DNA from: Nitrospinota bacterium
Lineage (GTDB): Bacteria > Nitrospinota_A > UBA7883 > JACRGQ01
Reading direction: 5' to 3'
DNA: 42,711 nt
Assembly: GCA_016212275.1 (NCBI GenBank)
Contig: JACRGR010000015.1
Coordinates: 1 to 42,711 of the forward strand
Notes under the pieces: generated by a model
Seen by the model: the letters and a program-made list of their open reading frames with translations, nothing else
Told to the model about the DNA's origin: nothing
Database searches by the model: none
Shown: positions 1 to 8,190 of the stretch, one piece after another
How positions within the stretch are numbered: position 1 is the first letter of the stretch
Layout of the letters: the number at the start of each line of letters is the position of its first letter
Program-made: the position numbers and the translations under genes

Positions 1-278
1 CCTCCGCTAATAGTTCATGTAAAAACTAAAAACCCCCCAAAGGGTTATATTGTTACCTGCTCATTAAGAGTAACGCCGGAACAGGCCCCCGGCCAATGGA
101 CATCAACCACCTCCTTACTCCTTCGGATTTATTTTTTTACGTTTTCAACCCTCTAAACCCATAACCCCCTTAGATAGGTGGCTACCGGATTATACCCTTT
201 GTTAACCTCTCCCTATAAAGTTTAACAAGTTCTTAATAAACACCGTAACAATACCAAACCCGCCGTTTGGCTGTCAAC
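1..278 (-). promoter_or_regulatory. Structured 5' leader of a minus-strand gene beyond the left edge (flagellin suspected)
   Basis: On the minus strand this AT-rich stretch starts with a sigma-70-like promoter: TTGACA at 272-277 and TATTGT at 248-253, 18 nt apart. Three ANGGA motifs, the CsrA recognition core, lie downstream at 210-214, 119-123 and 112-116. A short translated-looking frame and a T-rich hairpin (AACCC/GGGTT then TTTTTAGTTTTT) follow near 20-50. The last five bases (1-5) read GGAGG, a ribosome binding site for a gene starting just outside the window. Its position beside csrA-fliW and the ANGGA motifs suggest flagellin. That identity is inference, because the gene itself is not in view. 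Confidence 0.4.
53..103 (-). CDS. Possible 16-residue leader peptide
   Basis: A minus-strand ATG at 103 is preceded by a strong GGAGG Shine-Dalgarno (reverse complement of 107-112). It opens a 16-codon frame, MSIGRGPVPALLLMSR, ending in TAA at 53-55. It overlaps a GC hairpin and is followed by a T-rich hairpin like an attenuator. It may be a leader peptide or chance. The strong SD is the only support, and two CsrA-type ANGGA motifs overlap or flank that SD. Confidence 0.25.
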   Translation of the reverse strand: MSIGRGPVPALLLMSR

Positions 279-282
279 CCCT

Positions 283-317
283 AAAAAACAACCCTGTTCG
301 CCAAGATGCGAACAGGG
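283..317 (-). terminator. Rho-independent terminator
   Basis: A perfect 10-bp stem (CCCTGTTCGC / GCGAACAGGG) with a 6-nt loop is followed on the minus strand by TTG and six T residues. It lies downstream of fliW, so it probably ends the late-flagellar operon before the leader at 1-278. Confidence 0.75.
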
Positions 318-363
318 CGAGGGTTATGGGCTGAGACGACCGCGGCCCCTTTATACCGCCGTT

Positions 364-460
364 GGTAGCTACAGGCACTCCTGCCTGTAGCTCGTTGCGG
401 AGCAACGAGGAAAAATTGCCGCATTGCGGCAATGTACAGGCAAGAGTGCCTGTACCTACC
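364..460. repeat. Multi-hairpin palindromic element with terminal inverted repeats
   Basis: The outer 17 bases at 364-380 and 444-460 are inverted repeats (GGTAGCTACAGGCACTC and GAGTGCCTGTACCTACC, one mismatch). Each arm can also fold on itself (370-389 and 435-454). Two more perfect hairpins sit between them, around 391-409 (CTCGTTGC/GCAACGAG) and 416-432 (TTGCCGCA/TGCGGCAA). This layered palindrome, far from any gene, looks like a REP/MITE-type dispersed element. Only one copy is in the window. Confidence 0.6.
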
Positions 461-648
461 GGAACTGTTTGTGCGGTTTCTCCCCAGATCATATCTTCCT
501 TCATCCCTCTCGACGAATACCGATTACCAAAACCCATTCGGGCAAGGTCAACAGTCAAGGTCTCCTCTCCTTAACTTGGCCCAATATACAACAAAAAGGG
601 CAAAGTTCAAACTTTTTCCGTTTTGGAGGGGGTGAAGAGAGGGGAACT

Positions 649-734
649 CATCCGCGGATTGCACAGATTGACGCCGATTGAAAAACAGCGTTCTCTTCAC
701 CAATCCGCGCCTATCCGCGACATCCGCGGATAGA
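649..734. repeat. Intergenic repeat with ATCCGCGGAT palindromes
   Basis: Palindromic ATCCGCGGAT cores occur near both ends (650-659 and 722-731), with related CCGCG motifs between them. A related TCCGCGGAT motif recurs at 21250-21280. It resembles common dispersed intergenic repeats. No coding potential is seen. The remaining bases of 461-758 show nothing recognisable. Confidence 0.4.
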
Positions 735-758
735 CGCACCCAATGTTAGGCCAAAGGG

Positions 759-1199
759 TCAGCCGGCCTGCGCGTCCGGGAACACCCGGTGTTTCGTGGT
801 GTACTCGCAATCGTGCAGGACGATCTGCTTGCCCAGAAGGCGAGCCTCGTTTATCAGCACCGGCCCTTGCAGGTTCGCCGTCATCAGCCGCGGGTCGTCC
901 TGCGGCATGGTGACGATCACGCGTATCATCAGGTCGCTCTTGTTCTTTATCTGGATGTCTTGCAGGTCGCCGTCCTCCGCGTCGAATTGGTAATCCTCGC
1001 AGAAGAGGAACGGGTTGATGGTCACGAACGCCAGGTCCGGTTGGTCCACCGCCTGCAAAAGCTCGAACGGCGTTCCCTCCAAAAACGGCAGGAACACGAA
1101 CCGCGTATATTGATGGAAGCCGATGATACCCTCGTTGAAGGTGAGTATCCGCGCGGGATCGATCTCCACTTCGCCGAACCGTCCGGTGAGTATCTTCAT
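759..1199 (-). CDS. fliW: Flagellar assembly factor FliW
   Basis: This 146-residue protein has the usual FliW length and signature ([15 protein letters not shown] near residues 24-38; [10 protein letters not shown] near 61-70). FliW binds flagellin and CsrA, so free CsrA, which represses flagellin translation, is released or held according to how much flagellin remains in the cytoplasm. The start overlaps the csrA stop by 4 bp (ATGA), which indicates translational coupling. The frame stays open upstream through csrA, but that extension is a shadow; the family N-terminus begins at this ATG. It is the last gene of the flagellar operon and lies next to the likely flagellin leader at 1-278. Confidence 0.95.
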   Translation of the reverse strand: MKILTGRFGEVEIDPARILTFNEGIIGFHQYTRFVFLPFLEGTPFELLQAVDQPDLAFVTINPFLFCEDYQFDAEDGDLQDIQIKNKSDLMIRVIVTMPQDDPRLMTANLQGPVLINEARLLGKQIVLHDCEYTTKHRVFPDAQAG

Positions 1200-1438
1200 G
1201 GTTTTTTCCCCATGCCGCCCATCAGGTTTTTGAGCGACCCCATGTCCACGTTCTTCCACGCCGAGGCCAGCTTGTTCTCGTCCTGAATCCGGCTGTATAT
1301 CTCCTCGCGGTGAATGCTCATCGAGCGCGGCGCTTCCACGCCCACGCGCACCGAGCGTCCCTTCACGTCCATGATGGATATTTTTATGTTGTCCCCGATG
1401 TTGATGGACTCGCCCACTTTCCTTGTCAGAACCAGCAT
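1196..1438 (-). CDS. csrA: Carbon storage/translation regulator CsrA
   Basis: This RNA-binding repressor recognises ANGGA motifs in mRNA leaders. The 80-residue protein begins [12 protein letters not shown], with the canonical L4 and R6, and carries VRVGVEAP and HREEI (the conserved RNA-binding Arg). It has about 20 extra C-terminal residues beyond the 61-residue E. coli form. Such a tail is typical of CsrA proteins found beside FliW, where it takes part in FliW binding. An AAGGAG ribosome site precedes the ATG. It follows flgL by 100 bp and overlaps fliW by 4 bp. The likely local target is the ANGGA-bearing leader at 1-278. Confidence 0.97.
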   Translation of the reverse strand: MLVLTRKVGESINIGDNIKISIMDVKGRSVRVGVEAPRSMSIHREEIYSRIQDENKLASAWKNVDMGSLKNLMGGMGKKP

Positions 1439-1474
1439 GTTTTTTCTCCTTTGCCTTCCATGGCGTTTCCGATT

Positions 1475-1503
1475 GGGGGCATTTTACATCAATAACAGCC
1501 CCC
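1475..1503. promoter_or_regulatory. Inverted repeat in the flgL-csrA gap
   Basis: GGGGGC (1475-1480) and GCCCCC (1498-1503) can pair around a 17-nt AT-rich loop, about 40 bp upstream of csrA. It may be a processing or attenuation hairpin between flgL and csrA. The evidence is weak. Confidence 0.25.
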
Positions 1504-1538
1504 GCGGTTGCGTGATTATCCACTTTTCCTCCCGTTCG

Positions 1539-3050
1539 TTATCTTAAAAAATCTATGAGCGACGGCTGGATGATGGACGCCGTCGCTTTCGCCGTGGCCT
1601 GGTAGGCCGTTTGCAAAAGCGCGAAATCCGAGATCGCTTTCGCCATGTCCGCGTCCTGCGCGTTGCTGAGCAATGTGGTGGTGTCGGCCTTGGACTGTTC
1701 GAGCTGTGTGCTGGTGGTATCCACCCGGTTCATCCGGGCGCCTATCTCGCCGCGCAGGGCGGTTGAGGTATTGACGGCCGAGGAGAAGTTCTCCATCAGG
1801 CCCGCGATCGCCTTCACGTCGTTTCCTTTCAGCGCCGCGCTCAGTTTCTGGAGCGAGGCGATGAGGTTCCGCCCGCCGCCGACGCCCAGCCGTTCCGCCG
1901 TTTTCCCGGAGCCGATATCGTTGGCGAACGCCACGGTCGCGGCGTTGTTCGACGTGACCGTAAGCGCGTTGGACGTGGGGTTTAGCGCGGCGGTGACGTT
2001 GGTGCCGCTGGCGTTGATCGCGTTGATGACGTCTCCGATCGTGCTCGCCCCCGCGAACGACACGGTGGCCGAAGCTGAACCGTTCACCACCGAAATGTTC
2101 GAAAGGGTCATCCCCGTGCCGCCGGAAAGGTCGCTGATGAGCGTACTCGCGGTGAGGGCGGGGTTGAGGTCGTCGCTTTTGAACGAGGTCACGCTCCGGC
2201 TTCCGGCCAGCCCCATCTCCGATGCGGCGGCGCCACTGCCGTTGGCAATGACCAGCGGCCCGGTGACGGTCGAGGTGTTGTTGTCCTTTATCTGTATTCC
2301 CATCCCGTCGGCCGCGATGGAAGCGGTGACATTCGCCCCGCTGGCGTTAATCCCGGCGATCAGCCCCGCCACGGTCATTCCGGCGGTCACATTGACCGTG
2401 CCGGCGGCGCCCGCGCGGTCGGTGATGGTGAAGGTGCCCGCGGTCACGCCCGCCCCGCCGCGGAGCGAAGAAAGAAGCGTGGCGCCGTTCAGGCGCGGGT
2501 TGAGGTCCGCGGTGAGGAACTCCGAGGCGAGCACGGAACTGCCGATGGTCGCCCCTTCGCTGATATCGGATTGGAGTGAGGTGTGATCCCCCGTGTAATA
2601 GCCCGCCGCCGTTACGGGAGCGTCATTCGTCCTGCGTCCACCGAAAATGAAGTCGGAGCCTATCTTGCTGTTGCCTATCTGGATGGCTTGGGCGATGAGG
2701 TTGTCGATCTCCGCGGCGGTGGTCAGGCGCGTCTGCGGCGTGGCGTTGGCGCTGGCCTGGCTCATGGACAATTCCAGCGCGCGCGAGGCGGCGTCGGTGG
2801 CCGACGCCACCAGCGATTCGCTGGTGCCCAGGTAGCCGCGCGCTTTTTGCGCGATGATCGTGTAGCGGTCGTTGCGGTCGAGCCGCGTTTGGTACTGCAT
2901 GATCTCGCCGATGGCCAGGGGATCGTCGGACGGCTTGTTCACCCGCTTGCCGGAACTGATCTGCTCCGATGCGTTGAACATCCCCTCGTTCTGGCGGTAC
3001 ATGTTGATGAGGGAGTTGTTGTACATCATCTGGTTGGTGATCCTGAACAT
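1539..3050 (-). CDS. flgL: Flagellar hook-filament junction protein FlgL (long form)
   Basis: FlgL is the second junction protein (HAP3), joining the hook, via FlgK, to the flagellin filament. Residues 1-180 hold the flagellin-like helical N-terminus (MFRITNQMMYNN; SSGKRVNKPSDDP near 42-54; FIFGG at 134-138). The last about 100 residues are the C-terminal helical partner, ending IIQPSLIDFLR. Between them lies an insertion of about 200 residues made of two tandem copies of a Gly/Ala/Thr-rich module (about 182-285 and 303-395). Each copy contains LNP...TLxSxLxGGxG and INASGxNVTA, resembling flagellin hook-IN motifs. At 503 residues it is well above the usual roughly 300, and the excess is this surface domain. 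It lies 18 bp after flgK. Confidence 0.93.
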   Translation of the reverse strand: MFRITNQMMYNNSLINMYRQNEGMFNASEQISSGKRVNKPSDDPLAIGEIMQYQTRLDRNDRYTIIAQKARGYLGTSESLVASATDAASRALELSMSQASANATPQTRLTTAAEIDNLIAQAIQIGNSKIGSDFIFGGRRTNDAPVTAAGYYTGDHTSLQSDISEGATIGSSVLASEFLTADLNPRLNGATLLSSLRGGAGVTAGTFTITDRAGAAGTVNVTAGMTVAGLIAGINASGANVTASIAADGMGIQIKDNNTSTVTGPLVIANGSGAAASEMGLAGSRSVTSFKSDDLNPALTASTLISDLSGGTGMTLSNISVVNGSASATVSFAGASTIGDVINAINASGTNVTAALNPTSNALTVTSNNAATVAFANDIGSGKTAERLGVGGGRNLIASLQKLSAALKGNDVKAIAGLMENFSSAVNTSTALRGEIGARMNRVDTTSTQLEQSKADTTTLLSNAQDADMAKAISDFALLQTAYQATAKATASIIQPSLIDFLR

Positions 3051-3068
3051 ACGCCTTATTCCTCTTCT

Positions 3069-4784
3069 TTATTTAATCGCCAGCAACGTCTGGACCATCT
3101 CGTCCACCGTGGTTATTGTCTTTGCCGCCGCCTGGTAGGCGCGCTGGAATTTGACGAGGTTCACCATCTCTTCGTCCAGCGCGACGCCAGACACCTGTTC
3201 GCGCAGGTTGCCGAGCTGGTTGGCCACCGCTTCCTGCATTTTCTGGCCGTCTTTGGCGGCCTTGGACGAGGCGCCCACGCCGCCCACCACCGCTCCGTAA
3301 AAATCGTTGAACGTGTAGATGCCGGAGGTGGAGGTGAACGTGGCGGAGGACACCGGCCCGGCGGCCGTCCACGCGCCGCCCATCGCCTTGGCGTATTGCA
3401 GTGTGGCGATCTTCTCCGCCACCGATCCGTCGCCCCATTGCTGTGTGCCGCCGGCGGCGATCTTGTTCAGGTCGTTCTGCGCGGTGGTGTTCATGCCCAT
3501 CGTAAAGGCGGAGTTGTGCACCGCGCTGATGTCGAAAAAGTCGCCCGCCTGCGGCGCGCCGGAGATGGAGATGGAGAATCCCCGATCCTGGAAAAAAGTG
3601 ATCGGCGTTCCCGCCGAGTAGGCGAACGTGCCCTCGGTGGCGCCCTTGTCCATGTTCCGCACGGTATAGTTGCCCGCGCCGTCGAAGGTCAGGCGGAAGT
3701 GGTCGGTGTTCACGTTGTCCGGGTTGAGGATGCTCCCGGCGCCGATGGTGCCAGTGCCCTTGTTGAGCGCGGCGGCCCGTCCGCCGGGGGTAAGCCCGTT
3801 GAAGAAGTTGTTGCCGGTGGAGCCGTCGATCCCGAAGCCTCCGTTGTGCAGGCGGTTCACTTCCTTGATGATGGAGCCGGAGAGGCTGTCGAGGTCGTTG
3901 AGCGCTTTGGTCACGTCGGTATCGCGCATGGCCATCCACGCGCCCATTTGCCCGCCCGCGATCTCGCCGGTGATGTTCACGCGGTTCCCCGCGGAATCGG
4001 CCCAGTACACCGAGCTGGTCTCCGGGTCCGAGGCGTTTTGCGTGGTGGAGAGGGTGAACGTGTCCTGCCCCACCGCCAGCGGCCTGCCGTTCTTCATCAT
4101 CACGGACACTTCGCCGTTGCTTTGCTCGAAGTAGCTCACGTCCACGAGGTTGCTCATCTGCTTTATCAGGCCTTCGCGCCGGTCGCGGTAGTCGTTCGCC
4201 ACCGCGCCGTTGGTTTCGGTTTCGTGTATCACCTTGTTCAGGTCGGCGATCTCGCGCGAGATGCGGTTGACCTCAGGGATGGCGCCGGTGACTTTCAGGT
4301 CGACGTCCTTGCGCATCCGTTTGAGTTCCGATGCGACGTAGGAGACCTTCAACGCCAGCCCTTTTCCTTTTTCCACCACGTCGCGCCGCTCGGTGGCGCC
4401 GGAGGGGTTGATGGCGAGGTTGTAGAACCCTTGGAAGAACTGGCTCATCTGGTTGTTCACGCCCGCGCCGGTCGCCTCGTTCATGATCACGTCCATGCGA
4501 TCCATCAGCGAGGAGCGCGCCTGCCACTGGTTGAGGTTGAAGTTGTTTTCCAGCCGCTGGTTGAACAGGAACTGGTCGAACCGCCGCGTGACCCCGGCGA
4601 TGGTGACGCCGGTGCCGATGAAATGGTTTCCCTGGTTCACCGGGAACTGCGCCTGCATGTTCACGTCCTGCCGGGTGTAGTCCGTGTTGTTCACGTTGGC
4701 GATATTCTGGCCGGTGACCTCGATGCCGGTTTGGTTGGCCAGCAATGCCCACTTGGCCGTATTCATCGCGCCGTAAATATTCAT
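3069..4784 (-). CDS. flgK: Flagellar hook-associated protein FlgK
   Basis: FlgK (HAP1) is the first junction protein at the hook tip. This 571-residue protein opens with the conserved rod/hook-family N-terminus (MNIYGAMNTAKWALLANQTGIEVTGQNIANVNN) split across residues 1-33, followed by YTRQ at 36-39. It ends with the matching helix (VNLVKFQRAYQAAAKTI... TLLAIK). The length is normal for the family. The start lies 1 bp after the flgN stop, so the chaperone and its client are translated in tandem. A large opposite-strand frame across this gene and flgL is a codon-bias shadow. Confidence 0.96.
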   Translation of the reverse strand: MNIYGAMNTAKWALLANQTGIEVTGQNIANVNNTDYTRQDVNMQAQFPVNQGNHFIGTGVTIAGVTRRFDQFLFNQRLENNFNLNQWQARSSLMDRMDVIMNEATGAGVNNQMSQFFQGFYNLAINPSGATERRDVVEKGKGLALKVSYVASELKRMRKDVDLKVTGAIPEVNRISREIADLNKVIHETETNGAVANDYRDRREGLIKQMSNLVDVSYFEQSNGEVSVMMKNGRPLAVGQDTFTLSTTQNASDPETSSVYWADSAGNRVNITGEIAGGQMGAWMAMRDTDVTKALNDLDSLSGSIIKEVNRLHNGGFGIDGSTGNNFFNGLTPGGRAAALNKGTGTIGAGSILNPDNVNTDHFRLTFDGAGNYTVRNMDKGATEGTFAYSAGTPITFFQDRGFSISISGAPQAGDFFDISAVHNSAFTMGMNTTAQNDLNKIAAGGTQQWGDGSVAEKIATLQYAKAMGGAWTAAGPVSSATFTSTSGIYTFNDFYGAVVGGVGASSKAAKDGQKMQEAVANQLGNLREQVSGVALDEEMVNLVKFQRAYQAAAKTITTVDEMVQTLLAIK

Positions 4785-4785
4785 G

Positions 4786-5286
4786 TCAGTACGCCTTTGT
4801 TACCATCATGCCGGAGGGCATCCGTCCCGCCACGGTCCGCCCGTTCGAGTAGGTATCCGGCTGGCCGATGAGCACGCTGGCGAACCGGAGGGATTCGCGT
4901 ATCGTGGTCATGGCCCTGCCGATGAGCCGTCGGTTGAAATCGCTGAGGTCTTTCGCCTTTTCACTGGCCGCGACCAGGCGGTCCTTGGCGGCCAGCAAAC
5001 CCGCCTTCACGGTCTCGTTCGCCTGTATGTCCGCCAGCCAGCCCAGGGTGATCTCTTCGCCGCGCTTGCCGATGCTTTGCGCGATTTTCGCCACCAGGCT
5101 TTTCCGGTTCTCGTCCAACAGGCGCAGTTTCAGCGCGAGGTTTTCGCGCTCTTTCAGCAGTTCGTCCAGCCGCGCGAAATCGGCGGTCTGTATCGCCCTT
5201 GCTTCCTCTTCGGCTTTCACGCACATCTGTTCGTACAGCTGGGCGTTCTGCTCCAAAAGACCGGCAAGCTGGTTGACGAGGTTCAT
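4786..5286 (-). CDS. flgN: Flagellar export chaperone FlgN
   Basis: FlgN is the cytoplasmic chaperone that delivers FlgK and FlgL to the export gate. The 166-residue product is predicted to be almost entirely helical: an N-terminal LVNQLAGLLEQNAQLYEQM helix, then a heptad-like charged stretch (LDELLKERENLALKLRLLDENR). It ends in a flexible tail with YSNGRTV, the short segment often seen near the C-terminus of FlgN. Sequence conservation in FlgN is low, so the assignment rests on this pattern and on its position directly upstream of flgK. It overlaps flgJ by 4 bp. Confidence 0.85.
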   Translation of the reverse strand: MNLVNQLAGLLEQNAQLYEQMCVKAEEEARAIQTADFARLDELLKERENLALKLRLLDENRKSLVAKIAQSIGKRGEEITLGWLADIQANETVKAGLLAAKDRLVAASEKAKDLSDFNRRLIGRAMTTIRESLRFASVLIGQPDTYSNGRTVAGRMPSGMMVTKAY

Positions 5287-5642
5287 TTCTTTTCTCCTTT
5301 GGGCGCGGCGGCGAGGTAGGCGGCCGAGAGCCGGTGGTACAGTTCCTGCGCTATGCCGCTGTTTCCCTTTTCCGCCATGTTCATGGACATCGTGTCGTCG
5401 AGCATGGACTTGTATATCTCTTCGGCATTTCCGCCGTCCAATGAAGCGCTCTTCGGCACGGTGCGCCGCATGGCGGACACCACTTCCTTCATGAAGAACG
5501 ACTCATATTCTTTCGAGAGTTTCTTTATCTGCGCCAGGTCGCCCTTTTGGCGCGGGGTGGCGTTTTCCGGCACGGGGTCGAACTCGCGCCGCATCGGAGC
5601 CGTTGCCCCCCCGCGGAAATTGGCGCCGTTCATGCCGTTCAT
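5283..5642 (-). CDS. flgJ: FlgJ rod-binding protein, single-domain form
   Basis: The 119-residue product matches only the N-terminal rod-cap domain of FlgJ (LSKEYESFFMKEVVSAMRRT at about 44-63; MLDDTMSMNMAEKGNSGIAQ at about 80-99). The C-terminal muramidase of enteric FlgJ is absent, as in many non-enteric bacteria, so peptidoglycan must be opened by a separate enzyme. It overlaps flgI and flgN by 4 bp each, leaving no space for flgM, which often sits here. It caps rod assembly in the periplasm. Confidence 0.9.
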   Translation of the reverse strand: MNGMNGANFRGGATAPMRREFDPVPENATPRQKGDLAQIKKLSKEYESFFMKEVVSAMRRTVPKSASLDGGNAEEIYKSMLDDTMSMNMAEKGNSGIAQELYHRLSAAYLAAAPKGEKK

Positions 5643-6730
5643 AACACTTCCAGTTCCGCGTTCAGCGCGCCGGAGGCGTGGAGCGCGCGGAATATGGCCA
5701 CCAGGTCTTGCGGCGAAACGCCCATCGCGTTGAGCGCCGCTATCAGTTCGTTGATATTCGCGTTGGAGCGGATGACGCTCACCGGTTCTTTCCCGGCGGG
5801 TAGCTGATCCTTGCGGATACGCAGGGTGATGTCGGCGAAGCTTATCGCCACATTGTTCACTTCCACATGGTCGCCGATGATCACGGTGCCGCTTTTTTCG
5901 TCCAGCACCACTTTCGCGGGCATGTCGCTCTTCACGGCGATCTGTTCCACCTCGCTGATGAAGCCGAACGGGCTTGCCGCCTGTTCGGCGGGTACGTTGA
6001 GTTCCACCGTGCCGGCATCCAGCCCGCGGGCCGCGTTGTCGCCGAATTTCTGGTTGACCGCGGCCACGATGGCGGAGGCGGTGGCGAAGTCCGGCTTATC
6101 CAGCAGGAGCGTGAATTGCGATTTGCTGGCGAATTCCGTGGGCACTTCCTTTTCCACGATCGCCCCGTTCGGAATGATCCCCTGTGTGGGAATGGCTTCC
6201 GCCCGGTCGGTTTTCTTCGACGGTTTGCGCGTGACGGCCAAGGTCCCCTGCGCCACGGCGTAGGTCTCGCCATTGGCCGCCTTGAGCGGGGTGAGCAACA
6301 GCGTGCCGCCTTCCAGGCTCTTCGCGTCGCCCAGCGAGGAAACGGAAATATCCAGTTTCTGCCCCGGCTTCGCGAACGGGGGCAGGCTCGCCGTCACCAT
6401 CACGGCGGCGGCGTTTTCGGTCTTCAGGTCGCGCAGGTAGCGGGTTTGCGAGGTGCCCACCTGCGGGCCGCTCAGTTGCGTCACGTCCACCGTGGTGCCC
6501 AGCCGTTTGAGCATGGCGATGAGCGTTTGCGCGGTAAAGGGGGACTTCGACGCCTTGTCGCCGGTGTTTTTCAGGCCGACCATCAGGCCGTAGCCGATAA
6601 GCTGGTTCTGCCGCATGCCGGAGACCGACACAATGTCCTTTATCCGTGCCGCCTGCGCGGGCGCGGCAAGGATCAGCGCGGCGATCATCGCCGCCGCCGC
6701 GGTTTTAAGCAAACGCATATTCATGTTCAT
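5639..6730 (-). CDS. flgI: Flagellar P-ring protein FlgI
   Basis: FlgI forms the periplasmic P-ring around the rod. The 363-residue length is typical. A signal peptide covers about residues 1-27 (AAAAMIAALILAAPAQAA). The mature N-terminus IKDIVSVSGMRQNQLIGYG and later features (TLLLTPLKAANGETYAVAQG; GTVIIGDHVEVNNVAIS; C-terminal LNAMGVSPQDLVAIF) are diagnostic. The ATG lies 6 bp after the flgH stop. An alternative start two codons inside (MNMRLLK) is possible, because the start region reads MNMNMRLLK. Confidence 0.97.
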   Translation of the reverse strand: MNMNMRLLKTAAAAMIAALILAAPAQAARIKDIVSVSGMRQNQLIGYGLMVGLKNTGDKASKSPFTAQTLIAMLKRLGTTVDVTQLSGPQVGTSQTRYLRDLKTENAAAVMVTASLPPFAKPGQKLDISVSSLGDAKSLEGGTLLLTPLKAANGETYAVAQGTLAVTRKPSKKTDRAEAIPTQGIIPNGAIVEKEVPTEFASKSQFTLLLDKPDFATASAIVAAVNQKFGDNAARGLDAGTVELNVPAEQAASPFGFISEVEQIAVKSDMPAKVVLDEKSGTVIIGDHVEVNNVAISFADITLRIRKDQLPAGKEPVSVIRSNANINELIAALNAMGVSPQDLVAIFRALHASGALNAELEVL

Positions 6731-6736
6731 CGCTCC

Positions 6737-7390
6737 TTAAAACGGCCAGATGGAATGAAGCGCGCGTCCCACCCATCCGCTCCGGTTGCTGTCGTTCAGG
6801 TCGCCCACGCCGTCGTAGGTGATGTCGGCGTTGGCGATCTTGGTGCTCACTATCGAGTTGTCGAAGTTCACGTCCTCGGGGCGGATGATGCCGGCCACGG
6901 CGACGTACTGGTCTTCGTTGTTGATCTTCAGTTTTCTGCGCCCGTATATCTTCATGTTGCCGTTCGGGAAGACTTCCATGATCATCGCCGAAACGGTGGA
7001 GGTCAGCGCGTCGGACCGGCTGTTGTCGCCCGACCCGGCGAAGTTCTCGCCACCCCCCACGTTGATGGTGGTGGGCGCGCTGGTGCCGCCGGTGCTGATG
7101 CCGATGGAGTCCTTCACTTGGCGGTTGGTCTTCACGCCGGTCCGGTTGGCCGCCGTGGTCTTTTCCACCAGGTGGACCACGATGAGGTCGCCGGTGCGGA
7201 GCGCCTTGTTATCGGAGAAAAAGGAGTTTTTGCTGTTCTCGCCGGGCCACAGCGAACCCTCGGTGGAGGACACTTTCACCGGCTCGGCTTCCGGGATCAC
7301 CGGTTCCGGGATGGTCTTCGCGGCGCACGAGGCCAACAGGCCGCCCGCCGCCAGAAGGATTATCAATTTCACTTTCACGTCCGCCTCCAT
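6737..7390 (-). CDS. flgH: Flagellar L-ring lipoprotein FlgH
   Basis: FlgH builds the outer-membrane L-ring. The 217-residue protein has a type II signal ending in LLASC, so Cys22 would be lipidated. The family core follows: GSLWPGEN, GDLIVVHLVE, NGNMKIYGRRKLKINNEDQ, GIIRPEDVNFDNSIVSTKIA and the C-terminal SGWVGRALHSIWPF. Its presence shows an outer membrane. It lies 11 bp after flgA in the operon. Confidence 0.97.
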   Translation of the reverse strand: MEADVKVKLIILLAAGGLLASCAAKTIPEPVIPEAEPVKVSSTEGSLWPGENSKNSFFSDNKALRTGDLIVVHLVEKTTAANRTGVKTNRQVKDSIGISTGGTSAPTTINVGGGENFAGSGDNSRSDALTSTVSAMIMEVFPNGNMKIYGRRKLKINNEDQYVAVAGIIRPEDVNFDNSIVSTKIANADITYDGVGDLNDSNRSGWVGRALHSIWPF

Positions 7391-7401
7391 TTCGTCCGGT
7401 G

Positions 7402-8184
7402 TTAAAAGAGCACCTGCACGGTCCCGCTATCCACCACTTTGGCGAAAAGCCTTTTGTTCGACCGCAGGTTCACCACCGGTATCATCTCGCCTATCGTCCC
7501 GTCCTTTTTCGCTATCCCGCGCGACGACAGCCGAATGCTGTCGGTCTCCGCGATGATCGTCACCACGTCGCCGGCCTTTATGTCCGCCGCTCTCGCCAGG
7601 CCCGATTGGAGCACCGCCCTGCCGGGAAGAATGCTCCGTTCGGCTACCTGACCAGTGACTTGTGCAATTTGCGTGCATAAGTCCTCCAGCGGGGACTCCA
7701 CCACGCGCCGTTGTACATCCAGCATGTCGGCGGTAATCGCCGTGCCCCGGCTGATGCGGGATTTTGCAACGACCATTTCCGCGAACATTTCCACTTTCAG
7801 ATCAATGCCCAACCGCTTGATTACGCTACCGTTTTTTGAAAATTCCACGGTCAATGCGCGGAGTTCCCCGCCTTTAGACGAGCGCAAGGGGGTAATTTGG
7901 TAGCTATCGAATTCCGCCGGAATTTTATCGTTGGTGGTTACGGCAAGTTCGGCTATCCGCCACTCTTCCACCGCCTCCGGCATTTGCCCGGCGAGGTATT
8001 CCCCGGCGATTTGGCGCAGGTAGGCGGAAGTTTTTGCATCCAGTGCGGCAATTTTTTCCCCGTGCGCGGGCGGGGCGTATCCGGCGTTGTAGGCCATGAT
8101 CTGCGTCGCGTCGTCGGCCAGCGCCGTGGCCGCGGATGCCAATGCCACCGTGGCGGAAACCAAAAGGAGCCTTGTTTTTTTCAT
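7402..8184 (-). CDS. flgA: Flagellar P-ring assembly chaperone FlgA
   Basis: FlgA is the periplasmic chaperone needed to assemble FlgI into the P-ring. The 260-residue protein has a signal peptide (about residues 1-23, ending ATALA) and a SAF domain in its second half. The signature is ISRGTAITADML, RSILPGRAV, IKAGDVVTII and the terminal AKVVDSGTVQVLF. The N-terminal half is less conserved, as is usual. It lies between flgG (6 bp upstream) and flgH. Confidence 0.93.
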   Translation of the reverse strand: MKKTRLLLVSATVALASAATALADDATQIMAYNAGYAPPAHGEKIAALDAKTSAYLRQIAGEYLAGQMPEAVEEWRIAELAVTTNDKIPAEFDSYQITPLRSSKGGELRALTVEFSKNGSVIKRLGIDLKVEMFAEMVVAKSRISRGTAITADMLDVQRRVVESPLEDLCTQIAQVTGQVAERSILPGRAVLQSGLARAADIKAGDVVTIIAETDSIRLSSRGIAKKDGTIGEMIPVVNLRSNKRLFAKVVDSGTVQVLF

Positions 8185-8190
8185 CGCCGT

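Noticed and set aside
2583..4871. 762-codon plus-strand open frame across flgL and flgK
   Set aside because: It is antisense to two certain flagellar genes; His/Arg/Val-rich composition is typical of a codon-bias shadow in GC-rich DNA.
5867..7405. Long plus-strand frame opposite flgI/flgH
   Set aside because: It is antisense to conserved ring genes, with no domain and shadow-like composition.
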